A stretch of 64,000 bases of DNA from Chlorobiota bacterium (GCA_016868665.1 VGGK01000002.1:1-64000); one strand, 5' to 3'; counted from the stretch's first letter, positions 8,162 to 18,134 are shown. The notes: generated from the letters alone by a model not told the origin. Translations and numbers: made by a program.

Positions 8162-10359
8162 GATGTCACCTCCCTGAGCAGGTTGAGGATATCGGCTTCG
8201 AGCGCCTTGATGTCTGCTTCGATCTCTTCGAGGTGGCGCGGCGGTTTGTACACATAGAAGTGCCGGTTGAGCGGGATTTCGTAACCGACTTTTGTTTTGG
8301 TGTGGTCTATCCATGCATCGCTGACGTGCGGCAGCACTTCGGCTTTGAGGTATGCTTCGCAGTGACTGCGCACCAGCTTGAGCAGTTTTTCGTTGCTTGC
8401 GTCTTTCTGGTACCCGATCGGCAGGGGGAGAATGGCGTCGTCCGGCAACGGGAGCAGTTCGGTGTCGCGCAGTTCGGGATCGGGTTCCGGGTTTCCTTTG
8501 CTGTCGCGGCAGATTTCCGCTGTTTCGTCGCGTTCGCCGAGTGCATTGAGGATCGCCTTTTTCAGCGGGGCATCAATTTTTATTTCGGCACTTTTCAGTG
8601 CAGCATCGAGTGCTTTAACGAAGTCAGGGCGGCTGAGGTGGAGTGTTTCGCTCTGCATGCCGTGCAGGGCATCGAGCAGAGCCTGCTGAAGGACTTTGCC
8701 GTTTCGGAAATCCTCTTGCTGCGCTTCGACGGACTTCTTTTTACTCAGTATCAGATTATGGAATGCAGTCTCGTTTTTCAGCCGTTCGATGCGTTCTGGG
8801 CTTGCCTGAAAGTTCAGGCGCAGGGGGCGTTCGACCGTCATTTTCAGGTATCCGAAATCGCAGTTGCGGAAGATTTTCGAGCAGATTCGCTTTTCCGTTC
8901 CGCCGTTGCTCTGTATGTCGCATTCGGCGTTGTGCCTGAAGTCTCCGTAGAGCCTGACCAGTTCGCTGATGTGTTCGTCTGACAGCTCGTTGCGCTTGTT
9001 GCCCATGCTCTTTTTCATCTTCCGGTAGTGCCGGGTGGCGTCGATGAGCTGCACATAGCCTTTGCGGTTCCCGGGTTTTTTGTTGGTGACAAGCCAGATG
9101 TAGGTGAAAATGCCGGTGTTGTAGAACATCTGGTCGGGCAGGGCGACGACCGTATCGAGCCAGTCGTTTTCGATGATCCAGCGCCGTATGTTGCTTTCGC
9201 CGCTTCCGGCGTCGCCGGTGAAAAGGGGTGAACCGTTGAAGACGATTGCTATGCGAGAACCGTCGCCGCCTTCGGACGGCGAGCGGTGAAATTTGGAGAT
9301 CATATGCTGCAGAAAGAGCAGCGATCCGTCGTTGATGCGCGGCACTCCGGCTCCGAACCGTCCGCTGAATCCGTTTGCGGCTTCGTCCTCGACATAGCTT
9401 TTCTCCGGCTTCCACTCCACGCCGAAAGGGGGGTTGGAGAACATGAAGTGAAACCGTTTGTCGGGGTGGCCGTCGTGCGGTACGAAGTTGTATGAGCGGC
9501 TTTTTGCGTCCTTGATGCCGAGCGTGTCGCCATAGACCAGGTTTCCGATCTCTTCGTCCTTGATCAGCAGATCCGAGCAGCAGATGGCATAGGATTCGGG
9601 GTTGTACTCCTGGCCGTACAGTTCGATATTTGCGTCGGGGTTGTTACGCTTGATGTACTCTTCGGCAACCGAAAGCATCCCGCCGGTTCCGGCCGTAGGG
9701 TCGTAAATGGAGCTGTATTTTCCGGCCTTGAACACCTCGTCCTCATAGACGAACATCATTTCGACCATCAGCCGGATCACCTCGCGCGGGGTGAAGTGGT
9801 CTCCGGCCTCCTCGTTGGCCTGTTCGTTGAATTTCCTTACCAGCTCCTCGAAAAGGTAGCCCATCTGCAGGTTCGAGAGTCTGGACGGAGAGAGGTCGAA
9901 CTCCGTGCTGCAGAACTCCTTGACGATGAGGTAGAGCCGATTGCTGTCGTCGAGCTTTTCGATCTCTTTTTCGAATTCGAATTTTTCGAAGATGTCGCGC
10001 ACGCGGGGCGAGAATTCCCTGATGTATGAGATCAGGTTGTCGGCGATATTGGGCGCGTCTCCGAGCAGCTTCTGAAAGGTGAATGGGCTGGTGTTGTAGA
10101 GCGCCTGTTTGCGGTTTCCGCCGTTTGCCACTCTCGACAGTGCGGCTTCGAGCGCCGGGCCGATCATCCCTTTTGCCTTAAGTTTTTTCTGTTCTTCAAG
10201 AACCTGTTCTTTGGTTGGTTCAAGTACCAGGTCGAGACGGCGCAGGATGGTCATGGGCAGCATGACATGCCTGTATTGGGGAGGGCGGTATGGCCCCCGC
10301 AGCTTGTTTGCGATGTTCCAGATAAAGCCGACGATGTCCTGATGATTGCCTGATGCCAT
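8158..10359 (-). CDS. hsdM: Type I restriction-modification DNA methyltransferase subunit (HsdM)
   Basis: N6-adenine methyltransferase that protects host DNA and forms the core of the restriction complex. The 733-residue protein has an N-terminal helical HsdM_N region (IVGFIWNIANKLRG, about 9-22), the SAM-binding motif DPTAGTGGML near 221-230 and the catalytic NPPF (NPPFGVEWK, about 310-318). The FTPREVIRLMVEMM block lies just before the SAM motif. It is longer than the roughly 500-residue classical HsdM because of a C-terminal extension of about 200 residues rich in charged helices, a known variant form. It ends with an ATGA overlap to the gene relic at 7949-8161. Two copies of ggtattac lie at and just upstream of the start codon. 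Confidence 0.95.
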   Translation of the reverse strand: MASGNHQDIVGFIWNIANKLRGPYRPPQYRHVMLPMTILRRLDLVLEPTKEQVLEEQKKLKAKGMIGPALEAALSRVANGGNRKQALYNTSPFTFQKLLGDAPNIADNLISYIREFSPRVRDIFEKFEFEKEIEKLDDSNRLYLIVKEFCSTEFDLSPSRLSNLQMGYLFEELVRKFNEQANEEAGDHFTPREVIRLMVEMMFVYEDEVFKAGKYSSIYDPTAGTGGMLSVAEEYIKRNNPDANIELYGQEYNPESYAICCSDLLIKDEEIGNLVYGDTLGIKDAKSRSYNFVPHDGHPDKRFHFMFSNPPFGVEWKPEKSYVEDEAANGFSGRFGAGVPRINDGSLLFLQHMISKFHRSPSEGGDGSRIAIVFNGSPLFTGDAGSGESNIRRWIIENDWLDTVVALPDQMFYNTGIFTYIWLVTNKKPGNRKGYVQLIDATRHYRKMKKSMGNKRNELSDEHISELVRLYGDFRHNAECDIQSNGGTEKRICSKIFRNCDFGYLKMTVERPLRLNFQASPERIERLKNETAFHNLILSKKKSVEAQQEDFRNGKVLQQALLDALHGMQSETLHLSRPDFVKALDAALKSAEIKIDAPLKKAILNALGERDETAEICRDSKGNPEPDPELRDTELLPLPDDAILPLPIGYQKDASNEKLLKLVRSHCEAYLKAEVLPHVSDAWIDHTKTKVGYEIPLNRHFYVYKPPRHLEEIEADIKALEADILNLLREVTS

Positions 10360-10385
10360 GGTATTACGGTACTGCTTGGTATTAC
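10360..10385. promoter_or_regulatory. 8-bp direct repeats at the hsdM start
   Basis: The octamer ggtattac occurs at 10360-10367 and 10378-10385, an 18-bp period, abutting the hsdM start codon. Spaced direct repeats at this position could bind a repressor that limits hsdM expression. No binding protein is known here and chance occurrence cannot be excluded. Confidence 0.25.
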
Positions 10386-10452
10386 GAGGGAGCGGGTTCG
10401 ATAAACTTCAATCAAAATAGTGAATTATCCCTACAGCTCTTGGGCTTGAAGG

Positions 10453-11421
10453 CTATTCCTGCACGTCGATTTGCAGTTTCGATCGGATGAAGCTTTTGAT
10501 TTCCCTGTGCACCTCGTCGTACTCCTGACCATGAATGCGTTTTGATTCATAGTCGATTTTCACGTCCTGCAGGAATTTCTCGAAGTCCCTGTTCTGCTCG
10601 CAGAGCTTGTTGATGGTTTCCCAGTCAAGGATTTCTCTCCGGCGGGCAGGGTAGAGGATTGATGATGCGTCGATATCTGCCGGGTCGAGCTGGATGATGC
10701 CGATGCCGAAAGATGAAGCGAGGCGGTCGAGTTCGGAAAGAAAGTCGTCATTCTGCAGGATGTTCGCCGCTACGAGATAGCCTTCGTGAGCCCATGATGA
10801 GTTGGAGACAGCCTGGAAGAATGATTCGCGATAGTTGGACTGGTCGAGTGACTTTTTCAGTTCGAACGAATACAGTCTGAGCGAGTTGTTGTCCGAAAGC
10901 CTGTTGAACTCGATAACCTCGGCTTTCCAGTCCTCAACCGGAAGGTAAAATCCTACCATGTCGGGATGAATCCACTCGTTGTAGCCGTTCTTGCGCGATT
11001 TTTCGTGAAAGATCGTTTTGGTATAGATCGGCCTGCCGCGGTTGAATGAAGGGTTTGAGTAAACGAAATAGGTCAAAAGAGGATGCAGATCGCGCTCATG
11101 GTATTTTGGTTTTGCGCTTCCCGTATTCTGCTCTTCTTTTTCGATTCCGGTGATTACGTCCGCCGTCAGTTCTTGTTCTCGTTCGGCAAGAAAGAAGCGG
11201 GCAGGCCTTTTTCCGACCTTTATGAATTGCGACTGTTTGTTGTCGCGCACATCGACATAGAGCTGTGCTCCCATGCTCGCCCACGGGGTTTTACCCGAGG
11301 TACGGATTTTTGCGGTTAATTCATTATCCGACCCCAGTTGCCAGATTTCCTGATAGGTCAGGGGGATTGGAGATGTTTTCAAGACATCACAGGCCAGATC
11401 GAGAAAGGAGTATACAGGCAT
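10453..11421 (-). CDS. HARE-HTH winged-helix protein, possible nuclease-associated regulator
   Basis: The first 75 residues fit the HARE-HTH domain (SFLDLACDVLKTSPIPLTYQEIW ... TPWASMGAQLYVDV ... FIKVGKRPARFFL). This is a winged helix shared by restriction enzymes, RNA polymerase delta and eukaryotic chromatin proteins, and thought to contact modified or melted DNA. The C-terminal half (about 150-320) has alternating strands with FELKKSL and a following SSWAHEGYLVAA segment. It could be a PD-(D/E)XK-like fold but is not certain. The ATG at 11421 is preferred because the upstream extension lacks domain similarity. The gene is divergent from a nuclease pair and may regulate or partner them. Confidence 0.75.
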   Translation of the reverse strand: MPVYSFLDLACDVLKTSPIPLTYQEIWQLGSDNELTAKIRTSGKTPWASMGAQLYVDVRDNKQSQFIKVGKRPARFFLAEREQELTADVITGIEKEEQNTGSAKPKYHERDLHPLLTYFVYSNPSFNRGRPIYTKTIFHEKSRKNGYNEWIHPDMVGFYLPVEDWKAEVIEFNRLSDNNSLRLYSFELKKSLDQSNYRESFFQAVSNSSWAHEGYLVAANILQNDDFLSELDRLASSFGIGIIQLDPADIDASSILYPARRREILDWETINKLCEQNRDFEKFLQDVKIDYESKRIHGQEYDEVHREIKSFIRSKLQIDVQE

Positions 11422-11481
11422 GGCGGTCTCTATCTGTTGGAGAGGTACTATGTTAATGTACAACAAATATACGTTGTGCGG

Positions 11482-11496
11482 AGCAATTGAATTGCT
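11482..11496. promoter_or_regulatory. 7-bp dyad in the divergent intergenic region
   Basis: The sequence agcaatt-g-aattgct is a perfect inverted repeat around one central base. It sits between the divergent HARE-HTH gene (start 11421) and the nuclease gene (start about 11521). A second, weaker dyad (acaac and gttgt, 11460-11477) lies beside it. Position and symmetry fit an operator for a dimeric regulator. Confidence 0.35.
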
Positions 11497-11520
11497 AACT
11501 TCGATGATCAGGAAAAGTTT

Positions 11521-12273
11521 TTGCCGTACAATTTTTACATGATCGATATGGGAAATATTTGCGAACATGCCGGTTCAGCTTCGGCTCATTTGGATTACGA
11601 CCATTATAACAGGGAAGAGCGGTATTTGTGTTCTCATTTGTTTCGGCTGCTTCATGAGCCGAAAGACGATTATGCAGTCTTACGGAAATTCACGGGAGGT
11701 GTGCCGGAAATTACTGATTTCAGGATTTTCGCCGAGGTCGCGTTGATTCGCGATGCCTACCATGTCAGAAAAGCTAATCCGTTTGATTATATGGATTCGA
11801 TTGTCCGGATGGTTGCCGGTCAGGAGCAGGTTACCGATTACCGGAGCTACTCCGGGCTTCCTGAAGAGCTAAGAACGCCTCACCTTACCCATCCAAGACA
11901 GATTCTTCAGAAAGGGGGTGACATCCTTACTGCAGATGAGAAGAAAATCTACGGTTCCTTACAGGGCATGTTCAATGCAAAGCCTGATCTGGCAATCTGT
12001 TGCGGTCAGGAACTGTTTGTTTACGAAGCGAAGTGGACGCTTGGTTTCGACAGTGAACAACTCAGGAGAACGGAGAACATCGCAGCTATCTGGGCAAAAT
12101 TGCTTTACCGTGACCTTGGATTCAGCGCTGAACCAGTCGTCAAGGTAAAGAAATTGGGACTGAAAAAATTCGAGCCTGACGTTTCCTGGGAGGAACTCTA
12201 TGCTATCGCTTGTGATGTGTATCCCGAGTCTGACCGTTCAAGGAAAGCGCTGGCACAAGCAATAATTAACTGA
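11521..12273 (+). CDS. PD-(D/E)XK nuclease-like protein
   Basis: I do not recognise the family of this 250-residue protein. Its C-terminal part carries the hallmarks of a restriction-endonuclease fold: KPDLAICC (D near 155), then LFVYEAKWT (E-A-K near 168-170) and a downstream glutamine in SEQLRR. The N-terminal 140 residues are unassigned. The TTG at 11521 is favoured as start because AGGAAAA stands a few bases upstream. ATG codons at 11539 and 11548 are alternatives. It is followed after 22 bp by a second nuclease-like gene and lies divergent from the HARE-HTH gene, which points to one functional module, probably directed at foreign DNA. Confidence 0.65.
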   Translation: MPYNFYMIDMGNICEHAGSASAHLDYDHYNREERYLCSHLFRLLHEPKDDYAVLRKFTGGVPEITDFRIFAEVALIRDAYHVRKANPFDYMDSIVRMVAGQEQVTDYRSYSGLPEELRTPHLTHPRQILQKGGDILTADEKKIYGSLQGMFNAKPDLAICCGQELFVYEAKWTLGFDSEQLRRTENIAAIWAKLLYRDLGFSAEPVVKVKKLGLKKFEPDVSWEELYAIACDVYPESDRSRKALAQAIIN

Positions 12274-12295
12274 TGAAAATTCAAATATCATATTC

Positions 12296-13510
12296 ATGAA
12301 AGAACGTGACATACAGGATTATCTTTTTCGGCATCCTGAAGTGCTTTTTTCATCCGGGAAGATAACTGAGAAGGCAAGCGAGTATTCTATTCAGGGTAAA
12401 AGGATCGATCTGCTTTTCGTTGTTGACGGATTCCGCTATATCGTTGAAATAAAAAAAGTACCTATTCAGCGCGAGCATATAGGGCAGGTTGTCGAGTATT
12501 ACGGTTTGATGAAGACCTACATGCAGGATGCCGGGCTCAAGATGATTCTGGTTTCCCCGTCGATTCCTGAATGGCGTTCAGCATACCTTGAAGAACTGGG
12601 GATTCGTTGTGTCGAGATCGGTGCTGTACCATCAGACGAACAAGAGGTGAATCGCATCAGGAAAAGTACCGTGTCTTATCAGAACAGGGAAAAGGATAAA
12701 CAGGAAATAGTCAGTATTCTCAATGACGGCGCAGGAGTAAGTTTTTTTGATATTGCCGGTCCAACAACGCCGAGAGGAATGGCGTTTACCCGCAGAATGC
12801 TTCAGGATACTCTTGTGCCAATTAAGAGCGCTTACGACAGTTACGATGTCATGCCGTTCTGTATTGCCCGTTCCAATTCGCCGCATTACTATCTGGAATA
12901 TAACGGGGAACACGGCCATGGAAAAAATGTGCTGGGCCATTGCGGTGTCTGGTGGGCTTATCGCTTTGGATTTTCAGAGGATATGAAAAGGAATGACGTT
13001 CCCAATATCTCGATCATCTCAAACATTACAGGGCTCGATATCATCGTAAACGCGGAGCTGCAGCCTTCGCAGAAGGCTCTGAGGCTGCGTATAGAAAAAG
13101 ACCTTTCAGCGTTTGACCACCTCTTGCAGGAACATGGCGGACTCTGGCTCAAGACATACCTCAAATACGAGCATCAACCCCGTGTCTATCAATGGATTCT
13201 GGCCGATCTTAAGGCTCCGGGCGAATTCGACGGAGAAACTATTCTGAGAGTTCAACAAAAACATGGGCTTGATTTTTCTGAAGAAAGGGCGTACTGGCTG
13301 AATCGCATCATTGAAGAGAATCATGAACTTTCGGAAAAGCAGATCGCTCAATTGCGAGATAAAAACAAAACGCTGAATCTTGCTATACGGCTGGTTTATC
13401 CCTTCAAAAGAGATGCCTCGATCTGGTCGATGGATTTGAAGGGACAGCGATCAGAGATTGTTGAAGCTGTCAACAAGATGAAGCCTCTTATTGACTTTTT
13501 TGTTCGATAA
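12296..13510 (+). CDS. NucS-like PD-(D/E)XK endonuclease-domain protein
   Basis: The N-terminal region of this 404-residue protein matches the NucS/DUF91 endonuclease pattern: RIDLLFVVDGFRYIVEIKK, with D near 38, E and K near 52-54, followed by an HIGQVVEYYG helix with the usual glutamine. The remaining 270 residues (from about 135) contain a conserved-looking GHGKNVLGHCGVWWAYRFGF segment and charged helices, and I cannot assign them. It is the second gene of the pair with 11521-12273 and may form a defence unit with it and the divergent HARE-HTH protein. Role in the cell is inferred from domain and context only. Confidence 0.7.
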   Translation: MKERDIQDYLFRHPEVLFSSGKITEKASEYSIQGKRIDLLFVVDGFRYIVEIKKVPIQREHIGQVVEYYGLMKTYMQDAGLKMILVSPSIPEWRSAYLEELGIRCVEIGAVPSDEQEVNRIRKSTVSYQNREKDKQEIVSILNDGAGVSFFDIAGPTTPRGMAFTRRMLQDTLVPIKSAYDSYDVMPFCIARSNSPHYYLEYNGEHGHGKNVLGHCGVWWAYRFGFSEDMKRNDVPNISIISNITGLDIIVNAELQPSQKALRLRIEKDLSAFDHLLQEHGGLWLKTYLKYEHQPRVYQWILADLKAPGEFDGETILRVQQKHGLDFSEERAYWLNRIIEENHELSEKQIAQLRDKNKTLNLAIRLVYPFKRDASIWSMDLKGQRSEIVEAVNKMKPLIDFFVR

Positions 13511-13579
13511 GACAAGCGGTAATGTAGAGGGATCATTCATGCAACTGGTAAGAATTCCTTACAGGTTCATCAGGATACC

Positions 13580-13930
13580 ATGACCGACGTCAACGTATCC
13601 CGTCTGCTGCAGGAGTTGCAGATAACGAACCCGGAGCGGTACGAACTGGTTCAGGCCGTTCGTCAGGCGATTTACAGCGTTGTGCTGGATGCTTCGGAGC
13701 GGGTGATGTATGACGGGTTCATGTTTTCGGGCGAGGCTCAGTTCTGCGGGGTGTTCGCATACAGGGAGCATGTCAGCGTGGAGTTCGGACGCGGGTGCTA
13801 TCTCGACGATTCGCACTGTGTGCTGGAGGGCGGCGGAAAGCTGCGGCGGCACATCAATCTGTTTTCGGCAGCCGATATCACCGCGAAGTTCCTTGAGCAG
13901 TATGTCGATGCCGTTTACAGGAACAGTTAA
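13580..13930 (+). CDS. DUF1801 (YdhG-like) protein
   Basis: This 116-residue protein fits the DUF1801 pattern: a short helical start, ASERVMYDGFMFSG with the usual aromatic and glycine positions, a strand segment CGVFAYREHVSVEFGRG, and the ending LEGGGKLRRHINL. The family adopts a small alpha/beta fold of unknown biochemical function. It is a single gene 70 bp after the nuclease pair. An AGGAT before the ATG supports this start. Confidence 0.75.
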   Translation: MTDVNVSRLLQELQITNPERYELVQAVRQAIYSVVLDASERVMYDGFMFSGEAQFCGVFAYREHVSVEFGRGCYLDDSHCVLEGGGKLRRHINLFSAADITAKFLEQYVDAVYRNS

Positions 13931-14147
13931 TGCAAATGATGGTGCTTTTGGCTATCAGGAAACCTTTTTCTCTTTCGTGCTGTATATGCATGCATCCCAT
14001 TATTGAGCACGTCAGCGCCGGATATATGCATAAAAGCAGATAACGGCTTAAGAAAAAGAAAATTCCGATATTCAGGAGAGACGGGAAAGCAGAGACTTTT
14101 GGCTTTCATGAAGATTTGAGCGGCTATGATTATTTTCGGCTGACAGT

Positions 14148-17015
14148 ATGAAAAGAATTCGTTTATCTGAAACGCAATTTGGTACCATGCCCACTGAAAT
14201 TCCCGGACGATCTGATACCAGTGCTCTCAATGGCAAGCCCTGGCACACGCTGACGATCGAGAGTTCGCTCGACCGGCTCGGCCTTTCGCACAGAGGGCTG
14301 ACCACCGCGGAGGCAAATGCCCGCCGTGAACGGTACGGTCCGAACGAACTCCAGGAAAACGGGGGACGCACCGTCTGGCATATTCTGTGGGAGCAGGTCA
14401 GCTCGGTGATGATTGTGATTCTGCTGATCGCGGGCGTGCTGGCGCTGCTTTTCAAGGGGGGCGGCGGACCGCCGATCGACGCCATAGCGATTTTTTCGAT
14501 CGTGGTGCTGTTCGTGGTGCTGGGCGTGATGCAGGAGTACCGCGCACAGAAAGCCATCGCCGCCCTGAAGCAGATGTCGTCGCCCACCGTCAGGGTGGTG
14601 CGCGACGGGCTGGTGCAGGAGATGAGCGCACGCGATCTCGTTCCTGGCGATCTCGTGAAGCTTGAGACGGGAAGCGTTGTGCCGGCCGACTGCCGGATCG
14701 TCGAGAGCGTGAACCTGCGCATCCAGGAGGCCGCTCTTACGGGCGAATCGGAACCGATCGAGAAGTCTCCTGGCGCACTCGAAAGCGAGGATCTTTCGCT
14801 CGGCGACCGGACGAACATGGGCTACATGGGCACCTTTGCCAGTTACGGACGGGGCGAGGCGCTGGTGGTTGAAACCGGAATGCGCACCGAGCTGGGCAAG
14901 ATTGCCTCGATGATCCAGAACGTCCGGCACGAGGAGACGCCGCTTCAGAAAAAGCTGGACAGGCTCGGCAAGACCCTCGCGGTTATCGCGCTCGTCGTTG
15001 CGGCGGTTGTGGCTCTCACCGGCGTCTACATCGAGGGCAAGAGCTGGGCCGAGGTGCTGATCATCGCAATCGCGATTTCGGTGGCGATCGTCCCCGAGGG
15101 ACTGCCGGCGGTGCAGACTTTTTCACTGGCTATCGGCGCCCGGCAGATGGTCAGGCGCAAGGCGCTTATCCGGAAGCTGCCGGCCGTCGAGACGCTTGGT
15201 TCGGTGACCGTGATATGCAGCGACAAGACCGGCACCCTCACCCAGAACAGGATGACCGTGACGGCGCTGGAAACCCTCGATCAGAGGGTGGAACCTGATA
15301 CGCGCTCGAGGCACTACGATATCGAAGACGGCCAGTCGTCGCTCGCGGCGCTGGTGGCGGGCGCCGGGCTCTGTTGCGATGCGGTGCTGAACCCCGACGG
15401 CGAAACCGGCGTCGGAGATCCCACCGAGGTGGCGCTTGCCGTGGCGGCGCACCGCTACAGCCTCGGCCGGAGCGATCTCGAAAAGGCGCTGCCGCGAGTG
15501 GCCGAGATTCCGTTCGATTCCGATCGCAAGCTCATGACGACCATACACAAGGTGCCGGAGGGCGGCGCGATGCCTCCCGCGCTTTCCGCTATGACGGCAG
15601 GCCTGAACGGCAATCCTTATGCGGCCTTCACCAAGGGTGCAGCCGACAACATGCTGGCGGTCTGCGACCGAGTCTTCACCGGCGGGCAGGTACGGTCCCT
15701 GAGCGACGATGAACGGTCAAGGATCCACGAGGCCAACAGCATGATGGCCTCGAACGGTATTCGCGTGCTGGGCGTCGGATACCGTGGTCTCGCGGATCTG
15801 CCGGAGATCGAACATCCCGGCACAGTTGAGCGCGAGCTCGTGTTTCTGGGACTGGTCGGCATGATCGATCCGGCCCGGCCCGAGGCCAGAGAGGCGGTGG
15901 CAAAGTGCAGGACGGCCGGAATCCGCACGATCATGATCACCGGCGACCACCCGGACACAGCACGTTACATCGCTGCCGATCTCGGAATCACCACGCCCGA
16001 CGGGCGGGTCATCACCGGCGTCGAGCTTGAGAAGATGGGCGACGCGGAGCTGAAGAAGGCGCTGAGGGAGGACAATACGAACTGCTTCGCACGCGTTTCG
16101 CCTGAGCACAAGCTTCGCATCGTCGGTGCCCTGCAGGAACTGGGCAACATCGTCGCCATGACCGGCGACGGGGTGAACGACGCTCCGGCCCTCAAGCGCG
16201 CCGACATCGGCGTTGCGATGGGCATCACCGGCACGGACGTATCGAAAGAGGCTGCGGACATGGTGCTGCTTGACGACAACTTCGCCACCATTGTTGCCGC
16301 GATCGAAGAGGGTCGCGTGGTGTACGACAACCTCAGACGCTTCGTCATGTTCTCGATCTCTGGTAACATTGCCAAGGTAATCATTGTTGCGTTTTCGCCA
16401 CTGATCGGGCTTGCCGTGATGCTCAAGCCGATTCAGATCCTGTTCTCCAATCTGCTCACCGACGGCCTGCTTGGTCTCGGCATGGGGATGGAGGCTGCGG
16501 AAAAGAACACCATGCAGCGGCCGCCGTATTCGCCGCAGGAGAGCATCTTTTCCCGCGTTGTGGGCCGTCACATCGCCATTATAGGCCCCGCGATCGGGCT
16601 GTTGCTCCTCGCTGTGGGTTATCTGCAGTGGCAGCAGCTCGACCTTCCGAATCTGCTGCTGATCAAGGACGAGGCGGATCGAAGCGCACTGTTCAATGAC
16701 CCCAAGGTGCTGATGTGGGGAACGCTCATGTTCACGGCCCTCGCGATGATGCAGGTTGGCCGCGCGCTCAGCTCGCGTTCGTTTCTTGAACCGTTCTGGA
16801 AGCAGCCGCTCAGTACGAACAGGGTGCTGATGGGCATGATTGTCGCCGTCGTGGCGTTGCAGCTGTTCGTCGTCTACACGCCCGGCGTCCAGACCTTCTT
16901 TTCCGCTGTCAGCCTGAGCGGCGCTAATATCGGCTTGTGTATCGCGTTTGCCCTGGTTGTGCTCGCTATCATGGAGCTGGTGAAGGCGTTCGAGCGGCGC
17001 AAAGCGTCAACATAG
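14148..17015 (+). CDS. P2-type cation-transporting ATPase (Ca2+-like)
   Basis: Inner-membrane ion pump driven by ATP. The 955-residue protein has an N-terminal Cation_ATPase_N domain ([25 protein letters not shown]), the TGES actuator loop near 205, and the M4 motif IVPEGLPA. The phosphorylated aspartate is in CSDKTGTLT (D359), and the nucleotide-binding and hinge motifs [10 protein letters not shown] and [11 protein letters not shown] are present. About ten membrane segments are visible. PEGLPA in M4 and NLLTDG in M6 place it near SERCA/PMR1-like and KdpB-unrelated P2 pumps, so Ca2+ is the likeliest cargo, but K+/Na+-type P2 pumps share these motifs. It appears monocistronic, with a 217-bp upstream gap in which no riboswitch was recognised. 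Confidence 0.9.
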   Translation: MKRIRLSETQFGTMPTEIPGRSDTSALNGKPWHTLTIESSLDRLGLSHRGLTTAEANARRERYGPNELQENGGRTVWHILWEQVSSVMIVILLIAGVLALLFKGGGGPPIDAIAIFSIVVLFVVLGVMQEYRAQKAIAALKQMSSPTVRVVRDGLVQEMSARDLVPGDLVKLETGSVVPADCRIVESVNLRIQEAALTGESEPIEKSPGALESEDLSLGDRTNMGYMGTFASYGRGEALVVETGMRTELGKIASMIQNVRHEETPLQKKLDRLGKTLAVIALVVAAVVALTGVYIEGKSWAEVLIIAIAISVAIVPEGLPAVQTFSLAIGARQMVRRKALIRKLPAVETLGSVTVICSDKTGTLTQNRMTVTALETLDQRVEPDTRSRHYDIEDGQSSLAALVAGAGLCCDAVLNPDGETGVGDPTEVALAVAAHRYSLGRSDLEKALPRVAEIPFDSDRKLMTTIHKVPEGGAMPPALSAMTAGLNGNPYAAFTKGAADNMLAVCDRVFTGGQVRSLSDDERSRIHEANSMMASNGIRVLGVGYRGLADLPEIEHPGTVERELVFLGLVGMIDPARPEAREAVAKCRTAGIRTIMITGDHPDTARYIAADLGITTPDGRVITGVELEKMGDAELKKALREDNTNCFARVSPEHKLRIVGALQELGNIVAMTGDGVNDAPALKRADIGVAMGITGTDVSKEAADMVLLDDNFATIVAAIEEGRVVYDNLRRFVMFSISGNIAKVIIVAFSPLIGLAVMLKPIQILFSNLLTDGLLGLGMGMEAAEKNTMQRPPYSPQESIFSRVVGRHIAIIGPAIGLLLLAVGYLQWQQLDLPNLLLIKDEADRSALFNDPKVLMWGTLMFTALAMMQVGRALSSRSFLEPFWKQPLSTNRVLMGMIVAVVALQLFVVYTPGVQTFFSAVSLSGANIGLCIAFALVVLAIMELVKAFERRKAST

Positions 17016-17519
17016 CCCCCTCTGCGACGATCGCCGGTGCGATTGAGGTATCTTTTGTTGTGGGGGTACGATGGGGATTTATGGGGGGCTCACAATTGCG
17101 TAAACTCACTGCGAATGTCAGATGCTTATCTACAGCATAACGCTCAGACGATCAATTTATCCGTTCTCGGAGGAGGGGACTCTCGGTGTCAGCCACACAT
17201 GCGTCCGCAACGATCCGGATCTCCTGCAGTAAACCTTCATGGTGGCGATCGTACCTCCCTTACCAGTACAGGCAAGCGTCTGGTCATAACTCCGAAGGTC
17301 TGTATTTCCTATACCGGCAGTGTTACGGCTCTGCTTGGACGGGGGCGACGGGATTGCCGGCCACCCGGTGTTCGGGTCTTTGTGGGACATTGCAGGAGCA
17401 GATTGGAGAGGTGGGAAATTCAGGATAATAGGATTTGTTAATTCCCTGCATCCCGATCACCGAGAAGGCAAGGGCGTGCATTCTAAACCATAAACACTCA
17501 CCAACAGGCCGGTGTTCCG
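17016..17519. other. 504-bp stretch without a recognisable gene
   Basis: Open frames here (for example 17037-17441) have irregular composition, no start signals and no family resemblance. There is no clear terminator, tRNA or repeat. The sequence may be a decayed gene or long untranslated region between the P-type ATPase and the P-loop kinase. Confidence 0.5.
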
Positions 17520-18134
17520 ATGCAGATATTTTTAACAGGGGTCAGTTGTGTCGGGAAATCAACAATTGGGGCAATCATTGCCGATTTGCTCGGAGTGACG
17601 TTTTTCGATCTGGATCTGGAAGTTGAAGCCTTTTTCAAAACCAGTATCGAGAGACTTCAGAAAAGATGCATCAATATGCGCGAGTATCGGAACGAAGCCG
17701 CAAATGCGCTTGAACATCTCCTGACTCGTCCGGAAAGCGAGGAGTGTGTTATTGCGATGTCGCCCGCCGGTCTGATGGGAGGATACCTGAGGGTATTGAA
17801 AAAACATACGGGTATCAGAGTGGTTATTACCGATAAGCCTGAAAATATTCTGGGGAGGCTCAGATTCTACGACATCGACTCCCGTCCGATCAAAAAAGAG
17901 TTGTCGCAGAAAGAGAGGGAGTTTTATTTGCGGGGGTTAAAGAAGGATATGACCTACTTCCGGAAAAGTTACGGGAGGGCCGACCTGCAGGTTGACATTT
18001 CAGGTTTTGATCCGGTTCAGGCTGCACATGCAATTATTGCATTGGTCAATGCATACAATCGCGGATTGCATCGTTCAGTTCCGGTTATCAGTCGAGGAAA
18101 ACACCATCAGAGTTCAACATCTGTTCGATCCTGA
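17520..18134 (+). CDS. Shikimate-kinase-like P-loop protein
   Basis: This is a 204-residue protein with Walker A GVSCVGKST (residues 7-15) followed by FFDLDLEVE, matching the DxD region of shikimate kinase and related nucleoside/acid kinases. The central region (INMREYRNEAANALEHLL) and C-terminus depart from true AroK, and the usual RP/R substrate-binding patches are not evident. It is therefore probably a paralogue with another small-molecule substrate. It stands alone with no aromatic pathway neighbours. The last 20 residues (GKHHQSSTSVRS) look like unstructured tail. Confidence 0.65.
   Translation: MQIFLTGVSCVGKSTIGAIIADLLGVTFFDLDLEVEAFFKTSIERLQKRCINMREYRNEAANALEHLLTRPESEECVIAMSPAGLMGGYLRVLKKHTGIRVVITDKPENILGRLRFYDIDSRPIKKELSQKEREFYLRGLKKDMTYFRKSYGRADLQVDISGFDPVQAAHAIIALVNAYNRGLHRSVPVISRGKHHQSSTSVRS

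Noticed and set aside
17037-17441. 134-residue open frame after the P-type ATPase
   Set aside because: It has no ribosome-binding site, irregular composition and no family resemblance, so it is likely a chance frame.
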